A DNA stretch of 42,470 nt from Prevotella sp. GTDB taxonomy: Bacteria > Bacteroidota > Bacteroidia > Bacteroidales > Bacteroidaceae. The notes beneath the pieces were generated by a model. That model saw nothing but the letters and a program-made list of their open reading frames with translations. It searched no databases and was not told the origin of the DNA. Both the position numbers and the translations under genes were made by a program. Positions 24,298 to 35,529 of the stretch are shown here, piece by piece (the first letter of the stretch is position 1; every line of letters begins with the position of its first letter). The stretch lies in assembly GCA_017642485.1 (NCBI GenBank), contig JAGCPC010000116.1:1-42470 (forward strand), in the 5' to 3' direction.

Positions 24298-25328
24298 TTA
24301 CGTTTTTTTATTTTCAGTTTTGGAATAAGAAGCACATCGCCTTCTTTTACCTCTTTTTTATTGTTGTATGCCTCTACGTAGCATTCCATTTCTGGACCCA
24401 GATAAGCCTTTGATATACCCTTTAGGGTCTGTCCCTTCAAAACTTTTACCTCTGTTTCTGTTCCGATAATAGTGTAGGCACCATATTTTACACGTGGATC
24501 AGCATTATATGTTTCCTGTGCAACATCCTCTTGCTCATCAGCAGCAGATTTTTTCTCAACGACATCCGCTGTTGTATTAACTATATCTTTCTCTGTGTTC
24601 ACTACAGCAGTATCGACTGTTGTTTTATTAGTTGTGGTGGTATCCAGCGCCGCTGCTGGCTCTTCGGCGTTCTGTTTCTCTTCCTGGGTGAACCATCCTT
24701 TTTGTGCTGCAAAATATCCTATAGCAAAAAATAGTACTGACATTATCACACATGCGAGGATGGCATATAGCTTAACATTACTTTCTTTTTCAACGAGGGT
24801 TTCATCCTCCGTCTCTTCTTCTACAGGATTATTCTCTGCTGGTTCGTTTTCCGCCGTAGAGTTACCGTTTTCTGTTGGAATATCAGCAACAGGAGCCACA
24901 ACGGGAGTCACAACAGGAGCTACCTCCTGCTCATCACTCTCCGCAGGAATATCGGCAACGGGAGCCACTACTGGAGTGATTTCTTCTTTTTCCTTCTTTT
25001 CTGCCGTAGCTGTGTCTCCATCCACTATAACTGTTTCAAAGTGTGCAAAGGGCTTATTTATCATATCACGCATGACATTGTCTGGAGTAAATATTATCTT
25101 ATCGTGCGCTGCTATGACAACTTTCTCTCCCGTATTGACATTCACGGAGTTACGTTCTTTTACCTCTTGCAGTTTAAATGTTCCGAAGCCCTTTATCTTT
25201 ACTATGCGGTCTTGCAGCAGTCCTTCATTGATTACCTCTACGACCTGTTGCATGAAAGCCTCGGAAGCTCCAAGTTTCATCTTATGTTTTTCGACGATTA
25301 TTCGTGCTATATCTTTTATTGTAGCCAT
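24294..25328 (-). CDS. Membrane-spanning HU-LysM fusion protein
   Basis: 344-aa protein joining parts that normally work in different compartments. Residues 1-100 are an HU/IHF-type DNA-binding domain (MATIKDIARII, IKGFGTFKLQEV, RDMIN). The beta-arm reads NVNTG, lacking the proline that kinks DNA in classical HU. An acidic, Pro/Val-rich linker with a duplicated segment (118-128 and 141-151) leads to one membrane span at about 186-208. A second low-complexity Thr/Glu linker leads to a C-terminal LysM-like domain (about 290-340; LKGQTLKGISKAYLG, LLIPK). The layout predicts cytoplasmic DNA binding and periplasmic peptidoglycan binding. HU-SPOR fusions with similar logic are known in Bacteroidota. 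It lies between a normal HU gene and lon. No function is proven. Confidence 0.88.
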   Translation of the reverse strand: MATIKDIARIIVEKHKMKLGASEAFMQQVVEVINEGLLQDRIVKIKGFGTFKLQEVKERNSVNVNTGEKVVIAAHDKIIFTPDNVMRDMINKPFAHFETVIVDGDTATAEKKEKEEITPVVAPVADIPAESDEQEVAPVVTPVVAPVADIPTENGNSTAENEPAENNPVEEETEDETLVEKESNVKLYAILACVIMSVLFFAIGYFAAQKGWFTQEEKQNAEEPAAALDTTTTNKTTVDTAVVNTEKDIVNTTADVVEKKSAADEQEDVAQETYNADPRVKYGAYTIIGTETEVKVLKGQTLKGISKAYLGPEMECYVEAYNNKKEVKEGDVLLIPKLKIKKRK

Positions 25329-25351
25329 GATTCTATGTAGGGGGTATGATA

Positions 25352-25624
25352 TTACTTTATTTTTTCCTTGAGTGAAGTCATTGGTTTGAAATTGACCACA
25401 AGTTTTGGTGGTACGAGCATTTTCTGCCCTGTAAGAGGATTAGATATAATGCGCTCCAGACGTTTTTTTACATCAAAGCTACCTAAGCCAGATATTGTGA
25501 CGCTTGTATCATCACACAACATATCGACGATACCATGCATAGCCGTCCTTACTACATTCTGTGTCTCACTCGCAGTCAGTCCAGATTTATGCGACAGAGC
25601 TGCAATAAACTCTTTGTTATTCAT
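25352..25624 (-). CDS. HU-family DNA-binding protein
   Basis: 90-aa histone-like protein, the standard single-domain size. It has the dimer helices (FIAALSHKSGLTASETQNVVRTAM), the ISGLGSFDV turn, and a beta-arm with ISNPLTG, which keeps the DNA-kinking proline. The family bends and compacts DNA. ATG start 25624. It lies 23 bp before the HU-LysM gene and 31 bp after rimO. The two HU genes side by side suggest duplication followed by fusion of one copy, but their sequences are quite different, so an old event. Confidence 0.94.
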   Translation of the reverse strand: MNNKEFIAALSHKSGLTASETQNVVRTAMHGIVDMLCDDTSVTISGLGSFDVKKRLERIISNPLTGQKMLVPPKLVVNFKPMTSLKEKIK

Positions 25625-25655
25625 ACTGTACTATACTTTACTATTTTGTGGTCAT

Positions 25656-26960
25656 CTATTTTACTAATTCTCCATACAAGTCAAATTCTTCAGCAGCGGT
25701 TATCTTGACATTATAAAACTCGCCTGTTTTCAGTTCGTTATCTGCATGAAGAAGCACCTCGGGATCTACTTCTGGTGACGAGTATTCGTTGCGTCCAACA
25801 TACCATTCGCCCTCTTTGCGGTCAATTATTACCTTCATCGTCTTTCCGATGTTTTCTTCCATTATTTCAGCAGAAATACGTTGCTGCACTCTCATAAGTT
25901 TGTCCAGGCGTTGCTGCTTTATTTCTTCTGGCACATCATCTTCATAATGATCTGCGCTGTAGGTGCCATCTTCCTCAGAGTATGCAAAAGCTCCCATCCG
26001 CTCAAAGCGTGCCCATTTTACAAACTCCACCAACTCATCAAAGTCTTTGTCCGTTTCGCCAGGGAAGCCTACCATCAAAGTGGTGCGTAGCACTATACCA
26101 GGCACCCTTTTTCGCAAGTCCGATACGAGCTGCATGGTTTCTTCTTTGGTGGTATCTCGCTTCATGCGTTTGAGTACTGATGTCGATATGTGCTGCAAGG
26201 CTATATCCAGATACTTGCATACGTTATCTTTCTCACGCATCACATCGAGTAGTTCCATAGGAAACAGGTTAGGGTAAGCATAGTGCAACCTAATCCACTC
26301 CACGCCCTTTATATCTGCCATTTGCGATATTAGTTCGGCAATACTACGTTTCCCATATATATCCACACCATAGTAAGTCAGTTCCTGTGCTATGATCTGA
26401 AACTCCCTTACGCCCTCACTTACGAGTTCTTTGACCTCGCTGATGATATCTTCTATTCGACGGCTCTTGTGTTTTCCCGTCATCGCAGGTATAGCACAAT
26501 AGGCACAATGACGGTCGCAACCCTCCGAAATCTTTATGTATCGATAATGGTTTATGTTACGCTTTGGAGTGATCTCCGTATGGTTTTGCTTGGTTCCCTC
26601 ACTCTCAGGCATCTCATCCACCATCCTGCTCCAGTCAAACTTCCCATAATACTTATCGACCTCAGGTATTTCCTGCTGCAAATCTGCGAGATAACGTTCC
26701 GAGAGGCATCCCATCACGTACAGTGTATCTATCTCACCGTGCTTCTTTGCTTCCACAAATTGCAGGATAGTATTAACACTTTCCTCTTTGGCATCGCCAA
26801 TAAATCCGCATGTGTTTATCACTACTGTTTTACCTTTGACCTCTGGTGCATCAACATAACACTCGTAGCCCTTCTTGCAAAACATTTTCTGCAAGCATTC
26901 GCTGTCAACAAGGTTTTTGTAACATCCCAGCGTGACTATGTCTATTCTATTATGTATCAT
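25656..26960 (-). CDS. rimO: Ribosomal protein S12 methylthiotransferase
   Basis: Radical-SAM enzyme that methylthiolates an aspartate of ribosomal protein S12. The 434-aa product has the three N-terminal cysteines for the auxiliary cluster (C13, C51, C85), the radical-SAM CxxxCxxC at C148, C152 and C155 (SEGCDRHCAYCAIP), and a C-terminal TRAM domain (about 370-434). MiaB is the close relative; the TLGCYKNLVDSE and CAIPAMTGKHKSR signatures fit RimO. The start overlaps the ftsY stop by 4 nt, so translation is coupled. Confidence 0.95.
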   Translation of the reverse strand: MIHNRIDIVTLGCYKNLVDSECLQKMFCKKGYECYVDAPEVKGKTVVINTCGFIGDAKEESVNTILQFVEAKKHGEIDTLYVMGCLSERYLADLQQEIPEVDKYYGKFDWSRMVDEMPESEGTKQNHTEITPKRNINHYRYIKISEGCDRHCAYCAIPAMTGKHKSRRIEDIISEVKELVSEGVREFQIIAQELTYYGVDIYGKRSIAELISQMADIKGVEWIRLHYAYPNLFPMELLDVMREKDNVCKYLDIALQHISTSVLKRMKRDTTKEETMQLVSDLRKRVPGIVLRTTLMVGFPGETDKDFDELVEFVKWARFERMGAFAYSEEDGTYSADHYEDDVPEEIKQQRLDKLMRVQQRISAEIMEENIGKTMKVIIDRKEGEWYVGRNEYSSPEVDPEVLLHADNELKTGEFYNVKITAAEEFDLYGELVK

Positions 26961-27931
26961 TCTCCAAAGAGACTGTCCACAAATTCTCGGCGATTAAATT
27001 GCTGAAGATCTTCCATCCCCTCACCCAATCCTATATATTTCACGGGAACTTTCAGCTGATCAGATATACCTATTACTACGCCTCCCTTGGCTGTGCCATC
27101 AAGTTTGGTTATGGCCAATGATGATATCTGTGTTACTGCAGCAAATTGTTTAGCTTGCTCAAAAGCATTCTGTCCAGTGGAGCCATCAAGTACCAAGAGC
27201 ACCTCATCTGGTGCGCTGGGTATTACTTTTTTCATCACTTCCTTAATCTTCTTCAGCTCGTTCATCAAGTTTACCTTGTTATGCAGTCTGCCTGCTGTAT
27301 CTATAATGACTACATCGGCATTATTAGCCTTAGCTGATGACAAAGTGTCAAATGCCACACTTGCCGGATCACTGCCCATTTGTTGCTTTACTACAGGCAC
27401 CCCTACACGTTCGCCCCATGCTACAAGTTGTTCTACTGCAGCAGCCCTAAAGGTATCAGCTGCACCAAGATATACTTTCTTGCCTGACTGCTTGAACTGA
27501 TATGCCAGTTTGCCTATGGTTGTAGTCTTACCTACTCCGTTTACACCTACCACAAGTATGACGTATGGGGTGTTGCTGTCTGTTTGTTGGGAGTCACCGC
27601 CTTGTGTTCCATTGTCATGCTTGTTACCATTATCTACTTCCTCAAGTAGTCCTACTATCTCTTCTCGCAATATATTGTTGAGTTCCGATGTTGACACATA
27701 CTTGTCACGTGCCACCCTTGCCTCTATTCGCTCTATCACTTTTAGTGTAGTGTCCACACCGACATCACTTGTTACCAGTACTTCCTCTAATTCGTCGAGC
27801 ACATCGTCGTCCACAGTATCACGACCAGCTACGGCGCGAGTCAGTTTTTCAAACATGCTGTGCTTTGTTTTCTCAAGTCCCTTATCTAAAGTTTCCTTCT
27901 TATTCTTGTTGAAAAATCCAAAAAATCCCAT
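26957..27931 (-). CDS. ftsY: Signal recognition particle receptor FtsY
   Basis: GTPase that docks SRP-bound ribosomes at the inner membrane. The 324-aa product is short, with a minimal N-terminal acidic region. The NG core is complete: P-loop GVNGVGKTTT at 129-138, DTFRAAAVEQL, DTAGR and TKLDGTAKGG. Between the N and G parts is a hydrophilic Asn/Gly/Gln insertion (about 101-121, KHDNGTQGGDSQQTD) that looks like a flexible linker. First gene of the long minus-strand block that runs through rimO, HU, HU-LysM, lon, tgt and lptF/G. A -7 element sits about 30 bp upstream. Confidence 0.96.
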   Translation of the reverse strand: MGFFGFFNKNKKETLDKGLEKTKHSMFEKLTRAVAGRDTVDDDVLDELEEVLVTSDVGVDTTLKVIERIEARVARDKYVSTSELNNILREEIVGLLEEVDNGNKHDNGTQGGDSQQTDSNTPYVILVVGVNGVGKTTTIGKLAYQFKQSGKKVYLGAADTFRAAAVEQLVAWGERVGVPVVKQQMGSDPASVAFDTLSSAKANNADVVIIDTAGRLHNKVNLMNELKKIKEVMKKVIPSAPDEVLLVLDGSTGQNAFEQAKQFAAVTQISSLAITKLDGTAKGGVVIGISDQLKVPVKYIGLGEGMEDLQQFNRREFVDSLFGE

Positions 27932-27960
27932 TTTATCGTTACTTTTTTACGTTTTGACTG

Positions 27961-27968
27961 CAAAGGTA
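27961..27968 (-). promoter_or_regulatory. -7 element of the ftsY operon
   Basis: TACCTTTG on the minus strand, 29 bp from the ftsY ATG. No TTTG at 19-20 bp was found upstream, so the -33 part is unclear. Confidence 0.5.
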
Positions 27969-28037
27969 ATAAAAATTATCCATTTCATCGAAGAATACAC
28001 CTTATTTAAATATATTTTTTTGAGTTGCAAGAAAAAA

Positions 28038-28105
28038 TTGCACATTTTATTTGGTTAGTGTGCAAAAAATAGTTACCTTTGCACAAACTAAGAAAAATTG
28101 TGCAA
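28038..28105. promoter_or_regulatory. Four phased GTGCAA/TTGCAC boxes over the acyl-CoA ligase promoter
   Basis: TTGCAC at 28038, GTGCAA at 28060, TTGCAC at 28079 and GTGCAA at 28100 alternate in orientation with spacings of 22, 19 and 21 bp, close to two helical turns. They make two inverted repeats: TTGCACA/TGTGCAA (28038-28044, 28059-28065) and TTGCACAA/TTGTGCAA (28079-28086, 28098-28105). The second box lies just after the -33 element and the third overlaps the -7 element. This is a plausible operator. Confidence 0.55.
28050..28081 (+). promoter_or_regulatory. Promoter of the acyl-CoA ligase gene
   Basis: TTTG (28050-28053), 20 bp, TACCTTTG (28074-28081), 27 bp before the ATG at 28109. 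Confidence 0.75.
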
Positions 28106-28108
28106 TCA

Positions 28109-29767
28109 ATGGAAAATATAACAGGCTTCAATGCTTGCATCGAGCAAGCCGTCAAAAATTATTGGAATCTCGATGCGCTAACTGATTACAAGGGCGCCAC
28201 ATTACAGTATCAGGATGTAGCACGCAAGATTGAAAAACTACACATACTGTTTGAGAACAGTGGAGTACAGAAAGGCGACAAGATAGCATTATGTGGACGA
28301 AACATGAGCAATTGGGCTGTAGCTTTTCTCGCTACGCTGACATATGGTGCTGTAGCAGTACCTATACTCCATGAGTTTACCGCCGATCAGATACACCACA
28401 TAGTCAATCATTCTGATGCTCGACTCCTCTTTGTAGGTGATGTAGTGGCAAAACAGATAGACCCTACAAAAATGCCTGAGCTTGAGGGTATTATCAATAT
28501 CATTGACTACTCATTGATGATTTCTCGAACAGACAAGCTAACCTATGCCCGAGAGCACCTCAATGAGTTTTTTGGCAAGAAATACCCCAAATACTTCCGC
28601 AAGGAGTTTGTCAACTATTATAAGGAGGAGAGCCCAGAGCAACTTTGTATCATCAACTACACTTCGGGTACCACAGGTTTCTCCAAGGGTGTGATGATTC
28701 CCTATCGTGCTATGTGGTCAAACCTCGATTTTGCAGGTAAGGTACTTGACGATCAGTTGCACCCTGGTAACAATACCATATCCATTCTCCCAATGGCTCA
28801 CATGTATGGTATGGCGTTTGAGTTTATCAAGGAGTTTATGAGCGGTTGTCACATATACTATCTTACACGCGTTCCATCACCAGCTGTAGTTGCTCAAGCT
28901 TTCACTGACGTAAAACCGATTATCATCATCGCCGTACCTCTTGTCATAGAGAAGATAATACGCAAGAAGGTCTTCCCAAAGCTTACACCAACTATCAGGT
29001 TGCTCATGAAGACACCTGTCGTAGGCACCAAGATAAAGAAGAAAATCCATGACCAGGTGTATAATGCCTTTGGTGGCAAACTATATGAGATCATAGTAGG
29101 TGGTGCAGCCCTCAATCAGGAGGTGGAGCAATTCCTCAAGGATATCGACTTCCCTATCACCGTAGGATATGGAGCAACGGAGTGTGCGCCTATCATTACC
29201 TATGCCGATTGGAAGGAACATAAGGCTGGTTCTTGTGGACGTTCTGTTGTACACATGGAGGTCAAGATTGATTCTAAGCATCCTCATAACGAACCAGGTG
29301 AGATATTGGCACGAGGCATGAACGTCATGTTGGGCTACTATAAGAATGATGAAGTAACTGCACAGACCCTCGACAAAGAAGGATGGTACCATACTGGTGA
29401 TCTTGGCATAATGGACAAGAAAGGCAACGTTTTCATCAAGGGACGTTCAAAGAATATGCTACTTGGCCCTTCTGGTCAGAACATCTTCCCTGAGGAGATA
29501 GAAGATGCACTCAACTCTCTGCCACTTGTCATGGAAAGTATTGTAGTACAGCGTGACCAGAAGCTTGTAGCCCTTGTTCACCCAGACCTTGAGGCCTGTG
29601 CTGCACGTAATATGAGCAGTGACGATGTTGACAAGCAGATGAAACTCAATCTGGAGCAGCTCAACGCTTCACAGCCTGCATACTGCAAGGTCGCATATAT
29701 AGAGATACGTGATGAAGAGTTTGAAAAAACTCCTAAAAAGTCTATCAAGCGCTTCCTCTACACGTAG
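28109..29767 (+). CDS. AMP-binding long-chain fatty acid-CoA ligase
   Basis: Member of the ANL superfamily that activates a fatty acid as acyl-AMP and then acyl-CoA (or acyl-ACP). I start at ATG 28109 (552 aa); the frame opens earlier at a TTG within the promoter. Motifs: INYTSGTTGFSKGVM at 182-196, VGYGATECAP, GWYHTGDLG and the C-terminal hinge GRSKNMLLGPSGQNIFPEEIE. The catalytic lysine appears in the TPKKSIKRF segment near the end. Single gene with its own promoter, a bidirectional terminator after it, and phased inverted repeats over the promoter, so it is probably regulated on its own. Substrate chain length cannot be read from sequence. Confidence 0.92.
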   Translation: MENITGFNACIEQAVKNYWNLDALTDYKGATLQYQDVARKIEKLHILFENSGVQKGDKIALCGRNMSNWAVAFLATLTYGAVAVPILHEFTADQIHHIVNHSDARLLFVGDVVAKQIDPTKMPELEGIINIIDYSLMISRTDKLTYAREHLNEFFGKKYPKYFRKEFVNYYKEESPEQLCIINYTSGTTGFSKGVMIPYRAMWSNLDFAGKVLDDQLHPGNNTISILPMAHMYGMAFEFIKEFMSGCHIYYLTRVPSPAVVAQAFTDVKPIIIIAVPLVIEKIIRKKVFPKLTPTIRLLMKTPVVGTKIKKKIHDQVYNAFGGKLYEIIVGGAALNQEVEQFLKDIDFPITVGYGATECAPIITYADWKEHKAGSCGRSVVHMEVKIDSKHPHNEPGEILARGMNVMLGYYKNDEVTAQTLDKEGWYHTGDLGIMDKKGNVFIKGRSKNMLLGPSGQNIFPEEIEDALNSLPLVMESIVVQRDQKLVALVHPDLEACAARNMSSDDVDKQMKLNLEQLNASQPAYCKVAYIEIRDEEFEKTPKKSIKRFLYT

Positions 29768-29800
29768 TTTATAGATAACAGATAATAGATAATAGATAAA
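29767..29800. repeat. Short GATAATAGATAA repeats after the acyl-CoA ligase gene
   Basis: About four imperfect 7-9 bp units (ATAGATAA, CAGATAAT) lie between the stop codon and the terminator stem. Confidence 0.65.
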
Positions 29801-29839
29801 AAAACAGGTTACTTCATTTTTCGCAAGTAACCTGTTTTT
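29800..29839. terminator. Bidirectional terminator between convergent genes
   Basis: AAAAACAGGTTACTT (29800-29814) pairs perfectly with AAGTAACCTGTTTTT (29825-29839), a 15-bp stem with a 10-nt loop and A/T tails on both sides. It can end the acyl-CoA ligase gene (plus) and the GH43 gene (minus). Confidence 0.9.
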
Positions 29840-29842
29840 ATA

Positions 29843-29925
29843 TTCCTAATTATTCGCTGAAGCTCATCACTTCGTGTTTATAATTCCTAATTCCTAATTT
29901 CTAATTACTAGTTCCTAATTCTAAA
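29843..29925. repeat. Degenerate CCTAATT repeats with a palindromic insert, downstream of the GH43 gene
   Basis: TTCCTAATT-type units of 7-9 bp flank an insert at 29853-29877 (TTCGCTGAAGC, then TCATCACTTCGTGT) that is nearly the same as 12494-12517. The tract reaches the last codons of the GH43 gene. Confidence 0.8.
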
Positions 29926-31629
29926 CCAATCAACGTCCACCCATCCGCGAACTTTCTTGCCAGGCTTTTCTGCAGCGAGAATGCCGACTTTAGCTCCTAC
30001 CCATTTGCCTTGACGCATGCGGAATGTGTCGCCACACTCAGTATATTTCTTTCCGTCAGTAGAGTATGCGAAGGTCGCATGTGCCTCGTGCTTATTGTTG
30101 CCATCGCTGTCTTTTCCACCTATATACTTCACGTTGACACGCATATACATAGCGCAGTGTAGTGCTGGCTGATAGTCCACCTTATCAGCTGCCGTTGGTT
30201 TGAAGGTCTTTATTACCTTTATCTCCTCTGGCTTTCCCTTGTCAGCACTTTTGCAAGTGATCTGTTGGAGTTGAAACTCATCCCCCACTCTGCATAGCAC
30301 GAGTGCAGAATAATCCATTCCAAACACGGTGATGCCACCATACTGTTCTGCCTCTTTAGCAGTAACTTCAAGTTTTGCTGTAGCAGTAAAATTGTTGGTT
30401 GGAGTCTTCTGCAGTAGCAGATTGCCTGCCTCCCACATATTCTTATAGTCTGCTGACTGTCGATGACAGAACACGCGGTAGTATCCGTAAGGTGTTGGCA
30501 TACCGTATGTTTGGTCATAGTTAGCATTCCATTGCCACTGCCTGCCGAGTGTAGTAGTATTAAACTCATCGCTCTCCACAGGATTACAAACGGGATATGA
30601 TTTTCCTACGTTTGGTTTCTTATACTTGAGCACTGGCTGTCCGCAATACTTCTCTGTTTTGCCGTAAGCCTTTACTTTACCGATATTCTCACCCATTGCA
30701 GGCCACCCATCAATCCACTTCACTGGTTCGAGCCACACCACTCTGCCGTATGCCTCCTTATCCTGGAAGTGCAGGAACCAGTCTTCACCACTCTTCAGGT
30801 GTACCCATCCACCCTGATGAGGACCGTTAATATCAGTATCACCCTGTGCCAGTACTGTCTTGCTCTCATACGGGCCAAAAGGCGAACGACTGCGCATAGC
30901 CAACTGGTGTCCTATGGGCACACCGCCTGCAGGATTCATTATCCAGTACCATCCGTCTCGCTTGTAAAACTTCGGGCCCTCTGAGGTACGGTCGTTGGTA
31001 CCATTGCCATCAAACACTATTACTGGGTCGCTGATAGCCTTCATACCGTCAGCTGTCATCTCACGCACTGTGAGCACGGAGTTGAACTGACAACGGCTGT
31101 TTGCCCAACCATTGACGAGGTAGCATCTTCCATCCTCATCCCACAGCGGACAAGTGTCTATCATGCCTTTGCCTGACAATATACACTGTGGTTCGGTCCA
31201 CTCACCAGCGGGGTCTTTTGCCGTAGTGACAAATATGCCGAGGTCTGGGTCACCCCAGTATATATAATATGTCTGGTTGTACTGGTTGTAGCGAATAGAC
31301 GGCGCCCATACACCGTTGCCATGCTGAGGCACGTTATAGCGGTCATAGGGTGGCAGTTTCTTTATTGCATGGTTGATAATCTCCCAGTTGACGAGGTCCT
31401 TGGAGTGCAGTATCGGCAGACCAGGAATGTGGGCAAACGATGATGCAGTGAGGTAGAAGTCCTCTCCGCTGGCACCCACGCAGACATCGGGGTCGGAGTA
31501 ATCGGCATCTATTACAGGATTGGTAAACGTGCCATCTCCGTTGTCTGGTGACCACACTTGCGACTTATAGTTTTCTGCACATGCTATAAGTGGTAATGCT
31601 ACAAAAAGTGTCAGGATAGTTTTCTTCAT
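29908..31629 (-). CDS. Glycoside hydrolase family 43 (beta-xylosidase/arabinofuranosidase type)
   Basis: Predicted secreted or lipid-anchored enzyme cutting xylose- or arabinose-containing side chains. The 573-aa product begins with a signal (MKKTILTLFVALPLIAC) that fits a lipobox LIAC with C17. The five-bladed propeller (about 35-330) has the expected carboxylates: D46 in YSDPDV (base), D158 in GMIDTCP (pKa modulator) and E217 in TSEGPK (acid). A C-terminal beta-sandwich domain (about 350-573) is typical of the larger GH43 enzymes. No SusC/SusD or other polysaccharide genes are adjacent, so it is not in a visible utilisation locus. It starts 6 bp after the ATP-grasp-like gene. Confidence 0.9.
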   Translation of the reverse strand: MKKTILTLFVALPLIACAENYKSQVWSPDNGDGTFTNPVIDADYSDPDVCVGASGEDFYLTASSFAHIPGLPILHSKDLVNWEIINHAIKKLPPYDRYNVPQHGNGVWAPSIRYNQYNQTYYIYWGDPDLGIFVTTAKDPAGEWTEPQCILSGKGMIDTCPLWDEDGRCYLVNGWANSRCQFNSVLTVREMTADGMKAISDPVIVFDGNGTNDRTSEGPKFYKRDGWYWIMNPAGGVPIGHQLAMRSRSPFGPYESKTVLAQGDTDINGPHQGGWVHLKSGEDWFLHFQDKEAYGRVVWLEPVKWIDGWPAMGENIGKVKAYGKTEKYCGQPVLKYKKPNVGKSYPVCNPVESDEFNTTTLGRQWQWNANYDQTYGMPTPYGYYRVFCHRQSADYKNMWEAGNLLLQKTPTNNFTATAKLEVTAKEAEQYGGITVFGMDYSALVLCRVGDEFQLQQITCKSADKGKPEEIKVIKTFKPTAADKVDYQPALHCAMYMRVNVKYIGGKDSDGNNKHEAHATFAYSTDGKKYTECGDTFRMRQGKWVGAKVGILAAEKPGKKVRGWVDVDWFRIRN

Positions 31630-31635
31630 AATTGA

Positions 31636-32568
31636 TTATTCTATAATTAGCTTATACTTATATTCATTTTTATCATACATTATCTTCATCATGCCTCTGT
31701 GCCCTTTGTTCGTCAGTGCTATCGCCACATGTCCCATAGTGCGTCGCAGATTGATCTCCACACATGGATTGAGCAAATATGTGCCGCTTGAAGCACTTTT
31801 GCATATCATCATGTCAACTCCCAGAGGTCCCCAATACACTCCCTTCAGTCTTGGAGCTATAAACTGCTTTATCTGGTAAGACACTTCGTGCATCAGGTCA
31901 TCTGAGATATAGGGCCTTACCCTTTCACGTTTTTCCTCCTCGGGCAAGAGCAGATTACCTGAGTATGCACCATGTACCGTACTGAATACTGATAGCCCTT
32001 CGTAATGTGTTTCGCCTTCTTTGTCCATTACATATTCAAGGGCCAAGTCAGCAATCTTATCACACTTCTTCTCAGCGATCACCGTACCCTGTCTGGCTAT
32101 GGTGCCTTCTACGAATGACCTGCTCTTATCGCTATCACCACCGACCTTAAACTCCTTCACCCCTCTGCCACTGCTGCTCCAGGGTGACTTGACTATCGTT
32201 GCCCCATGCTCTGCATGGAAATGTAGCACATCATCATAGGAGTAGCACACCTTAGCAGTGCCCGTAGTGCCTTCCATCTGTCGTAGTGAGGCAAGCAGCT
32301 CCACTGCCAGGCTGCGGTTGGACAGAGTGCGTATAGCCTCCAACTGTTTCTCGGTAGGCAACTGCTCATCCGCCACACCCATCTGCTTCAGTTCTCGTAC
32401 TATCGCCTTGTCCCATCCCCATACTGTTACCTCTCCCTCTTTCCGCCACAGGGCAGAGAGTTCTCCCAGTTCTTGACGTAGCTGGCGCACCACCTTTGGA
32501 GGGGTGTAGTTGCTCGTGCCGTCTGCCAGAGCGAGGTCGTGTTCGGGATTGAATATGCTGACAGTCAT
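31636..32568 (-). CDS. ATP-grasp-like protein of unknown function
   Basis: 310 aa from ATG 32568 (a GTG directly upstream at 32571 is an alternative). I do not recognise a named family. The N-terminus SIFNPEHDLALADGTSNYTPPK is distinctive. The second half has features of the ATP-grasp fold: TIVKSPWSSSGRGV (lysine plus glycine-rich loop), a LALEYVMDKEG strand with the kind of acidic residues that contact ATP, and GVDMMICKSASSGTYLLNPCVEINLRRTMG, where E and N of EIN would hold magnesium. ATP-grasp enzymes form carboxylate-amine or similar bonds. The gene lies 3 bp after ligA and 6 bp before GH43, so the three may share a transcript although no shared function is apparent. Confidence 0.65.
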   Translation of the reverse strand: MTVSIFNPEHDLALADGTSNYTPPKVVRQLRQELGELSALWRKEGEVTVWGWDKAIVRELKQMGVADEQLPTEKQLEAIRTLSNRSLAVELLASLRQMEGTTGTAKVCYSYDDVLHFHAEHGATIVKSPWSSSGRGVKEFKVGGDSDKSRSFVEGTIARQGTVIAEKKCDKIADLALEYVMDKEGETHYEGLSVFSTVHGAYSGNLLLPEEEKRERVRPYISDDLMHEVSYQIKQFIAPRLKGVYWGPLGVDMMICKSASSGTYLLNPCVEINLRRTMGHVAIALTNKGHRGMMKIMYDKNEYKYKLIIE

Positions 32569-32571
32569 CAC

Positions 32572-35525
<2,954 letters not shown>

Positions 35526-35529
<4 letters not shown>

